DNA of 64,000 bases from Priestia taiwanensis (GTDB lineage: Bacteria; Bacillota; Bacilli; Bacillales; Bacillaceae_G), in contig NZ_BMFK01000001.1 of assembly GCF_014638355.1 (NCBI RefSeq), positions 1,875,160 to 1,939,159 on the forward strand, in the 5' to 3' direction. The notes below the pieces were generated by a model, which saw nothing but the letters and a program-made list of their open reading frames with translations, did no database searches and was not told the DNA's origin. Numbering within the stretch: position 1 is the stretch's first letter; the number at the start of each line of letters is the position of its first letter. The position numbers and the translations under genes are program-made. Below, in pieces: positions 58,833-64,000 of the stretch.

Positions 58833-59009
58833 ATGCGCTACTTCCGTAAAACTTGGTATCTATTCATCATTCTGTATATCGTTTTTGTTCTCTTTGATTA
58901 TTGGCGAGATAAAACATTCAATTGGGGAGAAAATATTTTTCAATTAGCCTTTTTCATGCTCTTTTTATGGTTTTTCAACTGGGCATTTGAACGAAAAGAA
59001 AGCCGTTGA
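58833..59009 (+). CDS. 58-residue two-TM membrane protein
   Basis: Reads MRYFRKTWYLFIILYIVFVL and on to FQLAFFMLFLWFFNWAFERK, two helices with a polar loop (DYWRDKTFNWGEN). AAAGGAGGAGGT is 3-5 bp before the ATG, which is close but strong. In an operon with the histidine phosphatase. Function unknown. Confidence 0.65.
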   Translation: MRYFRKTWYLFIILYIVFVLFDYWRDKTFNWGENIFQLAFFMLFLWFFNWAFERKESR

Positions 59010-59028
59010 TTACTCAACGGCTTCTTCT
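58999..59028. terminator. Bidirectional terminator
   Basis: AGCCGTTGA / TCAACGGCT stem, 4-nt loop, T-rich tail on the plus strand and an A/G-rich lead on the left. Confidence 0.75.
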
Positions 59029-59033
59029 CATTA

Positions 59034-59858
59034 TTAAAGTACGTTAAAGTCCTCTGGATCTGGACCTTTTCTTCTATTTTCATTTAACTTATTGATTACT
59101 GACATATCTTCTGCTGTTAACCCGAAATCAAATACACCGAAGTTCTCTTCAATGCGTGATGGTGTAACAGACTTAGGAATAACAATAACGTTATTCTGTA
59201 AGTGCCAACGAATAATTACTTGTGCCGGCGTCTTTCCATATTTCTCCCCAAGTGCCACAATCACCTCGTGATTTAACACGTCGCCCCCTTGCATTAATGG
59301 GCTCCATGCTTCTACGAAAATATCATGCTTTGCACAGAATGCACGTAACTCTTCTTGTGATAAGAATGGATGGCACTCTACTTGGTTTAAGACAGGCTTC
59401 ACTTCGCACTCTGCCATTAGACGCTCTAAATGATGGATGTGGAAGTTACATACACCAATTGCACGTACTTTTCCGTCTTTGTATAACTTCTCTAATGCAC
59501 GGTATGTATCTACGTACTTATCTTGTGCTGGCGTTGGCCAATGAACTAAATATAAATCAACGTAGTCTAAGCCTAACTTCTCTAAACTTACGTCAAATGC
59601 TTTTAATGTTTCTTCATATCCTTGATCGCTATTCCATACTTTCGTTGTGATGAATAATTCTTCACGTGGGATACCAGCCTCACGAATGGCTGCGCCAACT
59701 CCTGCTTCGTTCTTATATACCGCTGCCGTATCGATTGAACGATACCCTATTTCTAATGCTTTCTTCACTGCTTCTGTTACTTGCTCTCCGTCTTGTACTT
59801 GCCATACACCGAAGCCAAGTTGCGGCATTTTCACACCATTATTTAATGTAACGAACAT
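59034..59858 (-). CDS. Aldo/keto reductase (YvgN-like)
   Basis: A 274-residue NADPH-dependent carbonyl reductase of the AKR5 group, (beta/alpha)8 barrel. Catalytic tetrad in [15 protein letters not shown] (Asp, Tyr), [11 protein letters not shown] (Lys) and [20 protein letters not shown] split at residues 105-124 (His). NADPH-binding [14 protein letters not shown] near the C-terminus. Close in style and length to B. subtilis YvgN, a methylglyoxal reductase. GGGAGGA precedes the ATG. Confidence 0.92.
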   Translation of the reverse strand: MFVTLNNGVKMPQLGFGVWQVQDGEQVTEAVKKALEIGYRSIDTAAVYKNEAGVGAAIREAGIPREELFITTKVWNSDQGYEETLKAFDVSLEKLGLDYVDLYLVHWPTPAQDKYVDTYRALEKLYKDGKVRAIGVCNFHIHHLERLMAECEVKPVLNQVECHPFLSQEELRAFCAKHDIFVEAWSPLMQGGDVLNHEVIVALGEKYGKTPAQVIIRWHLQNNVIVIPKSVTPSRIEENFGVFDFGLTAEDMSVINKLNENRRKGPDPEDFNVL

Positions 59859-59938
59859 TGCTGAATCCTCCCTTGTTCTTTCTACCTTACCTCTCCATTA
59901 TACGCCTTCCCTATCATAAGTGGAAAAGTTTTAGCTTC

Positions 59939-60940
59939 TTACAAATTGAACCTTTCTTCTACAGCTTTCATCACATCAAATGCTCCTGAACTTTTGTTTG
60001 ACGTTATCGCTAGCTTCATTCCAGACTTTGGATAGAAGGCAGAATGAAAGTTCACTCCAGGATCATACCCCATCACATGATACTTCACAATTGCATCTTC
60101 CTTTTTCCCAATCCAAATTCCATAGCCATACGCCACGCCTTCTTTTACGTGCACGTGTGGATGTAGTAATAGATTCGTATATTCCGCACTTAAAAGCTCC
60201 CTATTCATCAGCGCTTCCCAAAATGTTATCATGTTCGGTGCAGTAGTAAATGCTCCTCCGTCTGCGCCACCTTTTATCGGAAGAGAGTATATATTCGTAC
60301 TCCACGTTCCATCTTCATGATCAACGTATCCATTCGCTGTATTTGACGGAAGTTGATTTAATAAAAAGTATCCCGACTCCGTCATCCCACATCGCTTAAA
60401 AATATTCAATTCCACATAGTCAGTAAAAGAAAGCCCTGAGTGTTGTTCAACAATTAACCCTAATACGATACATCCCGCATTATTATAGTAGAACTTCTCC
60501 CCCGGCTGGAACAACATCTTCTCATTTTGAAATAATGGAAGAAAGTCTTTTCCACTATGCAAAAGATACATAGAATTTTCTTTCCACAAATCCTCAAAAT
60601 CCCCCATCACATCCTCGTCAAAATAGTCTGGTATACCAGACGTATGCGTCAAAAGGTGATGAATCGTTACATCTTTATGAAAATGCGGAAAAGCTATATC
60701 CAAACACTCTTCCAATCGTGTGTCGAACGATAACACCCCTTTTTCAACAAGCTGACAAATCGCAACAGCTGTAAATAACTTACACCCAGACGCAATACCG
60801 AAACGAGTATGTACCGTATTCACTCGTTGATTAGCTCTATCCGCATAACCAAACGCCGACTCCATTAAAACTTGCTTCTCAGCTTTCATATAAACCACAC
60901 CAGAAAATTGCTCGTTTATTAACGTATCAATGGCTTCCAC
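59939..60940 (-). CDS. Serine hydrolase of the beta-lactamase/PBP fold
   Basis: A 333-residue class C-like serine hydrolase without a signal peptide. Active-site motif FGIASGCKLFTA has the S-x-x-K form; the second motif is FYYNNAG (Y-x-N) and the third YHVMGYDPG (H-x-G in place of K-T-G). HLLTHTSGIPDYF and YSLPIKGGADGGAF are typical of this family, which holds esterases and D-amino peptidases more often than true beta-lactamases. GTG start under AAGGAGG. Monocistronic. Confidence 0.85.
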   Translation of the reverse strand: MEAIDTLINEQFSGVVYMKAEKQVLMESAFGYADRANQRVNTVHTRFGIASGCKLFTAVAICQLVEKGVLSFDTRLEECLDIAFPHFHKDVTIHHLLTHTSGIPDYFDEDVMGDFEDLWKENSMYLLHSGKDFLPLFQNEKMLFQPGEKFYYNNAGCIVLGLIVEQHSGLSFTDYVELNIFKRCGMTESGYFLLNQLPSNTANGYVDHEDGTWSTNIYSLPIKGGADGGAFTTAPNMITFWEALMNRELLSAEYTNLLLHPHVHVKEGVAYGYGIWIGKKEDAIVKYHVMGYDPGVNFHSAFYPKSGMKLAITSNKSSGAFDVMKAVEERFNL

Positions 60941-61328
60941 AATGATTCCTCCTTACACATAGCTAAAGTAATATTCTATGTTTTAACAACCTTCTCCTTT
61001 CTAAAAAAAATTAAATATAAAAAATAGAAGAAACATAAGCTACATTCCAAGTGAAAGCCTTCCATAGAAGTCATTACTCTTTATTACTCTAGTTACAAGC
61101 GTTCAAGAACATGGGACACTTCAAAGCAAAACTCAAAACATATATTCATTGCGACAATAGCGTTTGAATGGAGGAAAAACGAAAAGGCATGAGTTTTGTA
61201 CAATACAAAACTCATGCCTCGCAAGCTACTTAAAAATATATGCCTAATTCTTTTCACTTCATCTTTCTAACAATCATAAATACATTTTTATTTATGACCT
61301 ATATTCTCAAACTTACTATTGAATCGTC
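60941..61328. other. Intergenic stretch with perfect hairpin
   Basis: About 390 bp with no gene. The only clear structure is a 16-bp perfect stem, AGGCATGAGTTTTGTA (61185-61200) / TACAAAACTCATGCCT (61204-61219), with a 3-nt loop. It has no T run, so it is not a simple terminator. Confidence 0.5.
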
Positions 61329-61934
61329 TTAATGATCTCCAAAAGTTTCTATATGTTTTTGGAAACTCTTACGCAAAACACCATTCTCTTTTAATGATTT
61401 ATTATTATTATTTTTAACTACCAAATCATATATATACGCGCCTGCAAAGTCATCTTCATCATCTATCGCCTCTAATATAGAATGAATAGTCTTTACTATT
61501 AATTCATTTACTACTTTCTCATATACTTCTTTATCTTTCTTGGTTTTTAATAAGTGTTTCAGCTTTTGATATTCCTCTCCACAACTAGACCACGTTAAAT
61601 CGGTATTTCCCTCTAAACTTTCTAATGAGGTTTCAAGCCACTGATTTTTCATCCAAATAAATTGCATAAACAATAGCTCTCTTTCTACCATTAAAAGATA
61701 TTTATCCCACTGCATCTCCTTAACTTCATCTATCGTTGGTACCAACCAATCCATTGTACAAGGTTCCCGTCTAGCTTTGGATTCTATCATCTTAGTTGGA
61801 CTATCAAATTCAAGCTGACATTCCTGACACTGCAGAAATAACTTATGCGTTTTAATATCCTTCACAATCCAAATCCAACCTTGTTTGCAGAGCGGGCACC
61901 AACCCACTGCATTTTCGTAATTTTCATTATTCAT
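61329..61934 (-). CDS. Zinc-ribbon protein of unknown function
   Basis: A 201-residue soluble protein. N-terminal zinc ribbon: GWCPLCKQGW (residues 11-20) and LQCQECQLEF give four cysteines in CxxC pairs. The rest is alpha-helical and acidic (WDKYLLMVERELLFMQFIWM, VNELIVKTIHSILEAIDDED). AAAGGAG precedes the ATG. It begins 19 bp after the stop of a broken ORF on the same strand. Gene-after-fragment order recalls immunity genes behind truncated toxins, but no toxin domain is visible. Confidence 0.6.
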   Translation of the reverse strand: MNNENYENAVGWCPLCKQGWIWIVKDIKTHKLFLQCQECQLEFDSPTKMIESKARREPCTMDWLVPTIDEVKEMQWDKYLLMVERELLFMQFIWMKNQWLETSLESLEGNTDLTWSSCGEEYQKLKHLLKTKKDKEVYEKVVNELIVKTIHSILEAIDDEDDFAGAYIYDLVVKNNNNKSLKENGVLRKSFQKHIETFGDH

Positions 61935-61952
61935 TCCATTTTATCTCCTTTA

Positions 61953-62105
61953 TCATGTCCCAGCAGATTTCATTTTATTTGCCTCATCATAATAAGTCCA
62001 TGAAGAGGTATCGACATGACCTGTCATATCGCGGAACATACACAATATCTCGAGTATTGGAAATAAACGCGATAGATGACCAATAAAGAAGATTATATTA
62101 ATGCA
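61953..62105 (-). pseudogene. 3' fragment of a lost gene
   Basis: A frame open for 50 codons without a start ends MFRDMTGHVDTSSWTYYDEA then NKMKSAGT. The GHVDTSSWTYYDEA part resembles the GH...Y end of tyrosine recombinases, or the end of a secreted toxin; I cannot decide. It directly precedes the zinc-ribbon gene. Confidence 0.4.
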
Positions 62106-62635
62106 CTATGTATTATTCAATAAACCATAAAAAGCCCCATAAATAGGAAGCTCTTTTTCGTTTCGATAATATATATGAATTCATACAACACTTTATAAGC
62201 GACACATTTATTCTAGCGACCAAATTCTCAGATATTCCATGTAAGTATGATTCAGCTAGAATTCTTCTAACTACTCTAAAAAATCAAAAGTGATTTATTT
62301 TTTAAATTCCTGAATTCGATGTAAAATATGAAGTAGTTAATACCATTAATCTCATTTAAGCGATAAGTAGAGAGATTCTCCAAACATAAAATTTCTACTT
62401 TTAACTCTATAAAAAGCCCCCAGTAGTTCCATACTACTGAGGGCTTTTTTCAATCGGATAATAGGTTATGGTTATCGCATCAATATTATCTATAAAACTC
62501 CCCCCTCCTCTTACACATTTAAAGACAGTCATATCCAGTCTATACATGACCGATTAATTTGCTTTTCTTTCAATTTCATCCATTGTAAGGTATAATGAAA
62601 TCCATTTTAGAAATATTTTGAAAAGGGGATATAAT
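62106..62635. other. Intergenic region with terminators only
   Basis: About 530 bp. It contains a weak hairpin near 62128-62160, the strong terminator at 62411-62450, and a promoter for the next gene (TATAAT at 62591-62596, TTTCAA at 62568-62573). No ORF with a ribosome site was found. Confidence 0.5.
62411..62450. terminator. Bidirectional terminator
   Basis: AAAAGCCCCCAGTAGT pairs with ACTACTGAGGGCTTTT, T run on the right and A run on the left. Confidence 0.85.
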
Positions 62636-62836
62636 ATGGAAATAGTAACTAGCATACTAGCAATTTCACTAATGATTATCGGCATTTTTATGTGGGTAAA
62701 AGGAGAGGGAAAACGAAAAGGGATTGGCATTGGAATCGTTATGGCTTTACTTATTACAGGATTTCCGGAGTTCGCCGACTCATTTTATACAGGTTTCATG
62801 GAAGGCTGGAACGAAGCTGAACTAGAGAGACAATAA
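62636..62836 (+). CDS. Small membrane protein
   Basis: A 66-residue protein: helix SILAISLMIIGIFMWV, basic loop KGEGKRKGIG, second helix IGIVMALLITGF, and an acidic tail (EFADSFYTGFMEGWNEAELE). AAAAGGGGA precedes the ATG at 62636; a consensus TATAAT lies 40 bp upstream. Function unknown. Confidence 0.68.
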   Translation: MEIVTSILAISLMIIGIFMWVKGEGKRKGIGIGIVMALLITGFPEFADSFYTGFMEGWNEAELERQ

Positions 62837-62892
62837 CTGTCATTCGTCTGATGTTCTACATTCATAGCATTAAGATTGTATAAGTACAAAAT

Positions 62893-62935
62893 AATAAGAC
62901 AAGATAGGCTATAGAGCTTACCTTGTCTTATTTTT
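62893..62935 (+). terminator. Terminator
   Basis: AATAAGACAAG pairs with CTTGTCTTATT, followed by TTT. Confidence 0.8.
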
Positions 62936-62964
62936 ATACCTTACGTCATAATGAAGATGGAACA

Positions 62965-63525
62965 TTATGTACGAACTGACGAATTAGTAGAAATAGATAC
63001 GCTCTTATTCTCCATACTCAACCAAATCGCAAATAAAATCTCAAAACCAATCATCACACTTGCTACGATGACTGTGCTAAAGGTAATGCCTATTAATAGA
63101 ATAGCAATAGAAATCACAACAGACATCACAAAATACGCCTTCGATTTGTATACCCAACCGAATGGTAATAAATGTGCGCCGAATATGACAGCGATAATCA
63201 TCGCCATTTTATCGGGAACCGCTTGATAAATCCACATCGCAATGAAAATGTATAATACTTGGTTCGCAACAAGTACAAGTACTAGCTTGTTAAGTGGATT
63301 GTCTTTAATCGAAAATTCTACTTTTATTAGTTTAGACATCATGAAAGCAATTGGGGCAAGCATACCAAGTATACAAAATGTTAATAAGTTCTTTATCGCT
63401 ACTTCTTTTATCGGAAGTAACCACACTACTAAAATACCAATCCAAAGTACAATTGATGTCAAAATAAAATGCAATCCTCGTTTGCTTCTTACCGCTAAAT
63501 CATCCCTTAGCGTTTCTAGTTCCAT
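62965..63525 (-). CDS. Six-TM membrane protein (DUF7010-like)
   Basis: A 186-residue protein with a soluble start (ELETLRDDLAVRSKRGLHF) and five to six helices (about residues 20-38, 46-62, 80-98, 108-124, 132-148, 150-168). It looks like the DUF7010 group of Bacillus membrane proteins, an assignment from memory. AAGGGGATGG precedes the ATG. Function unknown. Confidence 0.65.
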   Translation of the reverse strand: MELETLRDDLAVRSKRGLHFILTSIVLWIGILVVWLLPIKEVAIKNLLTFCILGMLAPIAFMMSKLIKVEFSIKDNPLNKLVLVLVANQVLYIFIAMWIYQAVPDKMAMIIAVIFGAHLLPFGWVYKSKAYFVMSVVISIAILLIGITFSTVIVASVMIGFEILFAIWLSMENKSVSISTNSSVRT

Positions 63526-63596
63526 TACACCATCCCCTTTTCCTTATATTGGTTATACACACTCATTATACAGTTATTTACAATTTTTTTCGACAA

Positions 63597-63632
63597 ATAA
63601 AAACGAATCGCCCCAGCATACGGAGCAATTCG
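63597..63632 (-). terminator. Terminator of the DUF456 gene
   Basis: Minus-strand CGAATTGCTCC pairs with GGGGCGATTCG (two G-U pairs), then TTTTTATTT. Confidence 0.7.
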
Positions 63633-63633
63633 C

Positions 63634-63999
63634 TTAAAAGATAATATACAACACGAAAATAACAAGCATGATTAACTGCAAGATTGCCTTTGCAACTGAA
63701 CTACTTAAGAACGAAATAACGGTTCCCCATGCAACTTTCGCGGCTTCTTTGTTGTCTTTTCCTTGAACCTTTTCCGCAACGAATACAGAAATAAACGGAA
63801 CAAAGATCAAACCAAACGGTGGGAAGACGAACGAACCAACAATTAATGATAAACAACCAACTCGTTCGCCCCACTTCGTACTACCGTATTTCTTTAAGAA
63901 ATAGCGATTTGCAAGTATTTCTGCGAAGAAAATAACCGCCGAGAAAATCGCTAAAATGATCCAGAATGATACAGTTAATTCCTTATTATTAATTCCAAA
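63634..63999 (-). CDS. DUF456-family membrane protein, 5' end outside window
   Basis: The last 121 residues of a membrane protein whose start lies beyond base 64000. Three helices are visible (FWIILAIFSAVIFFAEIL, VGCLSLIVGSFVFPPFGLIF, and a C-terminal ILQLIMLVIFVLYIIF). GCLSLIVGSFVFPPFGLIFV followed by PFISVFVAE and the AAKVAWGTVISFL stretch match DUF456 proteins. No ATG is in the visible part. Function unknown. Confidence 0.82.
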   Translation of the reverse strand, partial: FGINNKELTVSFWIILAIFSAVIFFAEILANRYFLKKYGSTKWGERVGCLSLIVGSFVFPPFGLIFVPFISVFVAEKVQGKDNKEAAKVAWGTVISFLSSSVAKAILQLIMLVIFVLYIIF

Positions 64000-64000
64000 G

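Noticed and set aside
1-64000. CRISPR arrays, rRNA, tRNA, complete insertion sequences or prophage modules
   Set aside because: No regularly spaced repeats, no rRNA stretches, no cloverleaf with CCA-type ends, and no intact transposase or phage structural gene was found.

Overview
The window looks like chromosomal DNA of a low-GC, spore-forming Bacillus close to the B. cereus group. Supporting this are an NprR/NprX quorum-sensing pair beside a bacillolysin gene, a GerN-type Na+/H+ antiporter, many lipoproteins with Bacillus lipoboxes, Fur-controlled heme uptake ending in an IsdG-type monooxygenase, strong AAAGGAGG ribosome binding sites with frequent GTG/TTG starts, and remnants of a B. cereus plasmid-type DNA-binding gene. 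I see no rRNA, tRNA, CRISPR array or intact insertion sequence.

Layout. (1) 0-10 kb: partial HAD phosphatase, then an amino-sugar salvage block. It holds a NagR-like GntR repressor, NagA/NagB, a BadF-family amino-sugar kinase with a MupG-like (DUF871) 6-phospho-muramidase, and a LicH-like GH4 6-phospho-glycosidase. Three promoters of this block share one design: a TGTCTATACA-type operator over the -35 box and a -10 box 17 bp further. A pair of coiled-coil lipoproteins with an Fnr-like site sits inside the block. (2) 10-16 kb: amidase, then a possible metal-handling group (two YtkA/FixH-like lipoproteins with His-rich stretches, a PepSY membrane protein, divergent NarL-type kinase/regulator). 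(3) 16-31 kb: glycosyltransferase, polysaccharide deacetylase, GerN antiporter, a PadR operon with three phased operators and a decaying HAAS-domain family, tandem Nudix fusions, an ABC-2 exporter with an orphan permease paralogue, and UppP. (4) 31-45 kb: lipoproteins, several very short membrane peptides (one under a Fur box), a 3D-domain wall protein, lipoprotein nuclease, secreted ComEC-like hydrolase, Aag glycosylase, and a Fur-regulated heme/siderophore ABC operon with IsdG. (5) 45-53.6 kb: TetR plus a YkkCD-type SMR pump, AmpS aminopeptidase, NprA, NprR and NprX (divergent arrangement, unusual peptide), and a small CHAT/caspase-like protein. (6) 53.59-57.64 kb: an AT-rich island bounded by a perfect 19-bp direct repeat, carrying a secreted protein with four SH3-like repeats, two pairs of internal repeats and a broken plasmid-type gene. 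(7) 57.6-64 kb: housekeeping and small membrane proteins, ending in a partial DUF456 gene.

How the parts work together. The NagR block would turn phosphorylated cell-wall or chitin fragments into fructose-6-phosphate, and CcpA may add control at a perfect cre site in front of the GH4 gene. NprR with mature NprX should switch on nprA. Fur should repress both the heme operon and a 26-residue membrane peptide.

The strongest leads for something undescribed are the 4-kb island inserted into a shared terminator, the CHAT/caspase-like protein directly downstream of the NprR-NprX system, the divergent NprX pherotype, and the Fur-controlled micropeptide. All functional calls come from reading the sequence and family knowledge; no database search was run.
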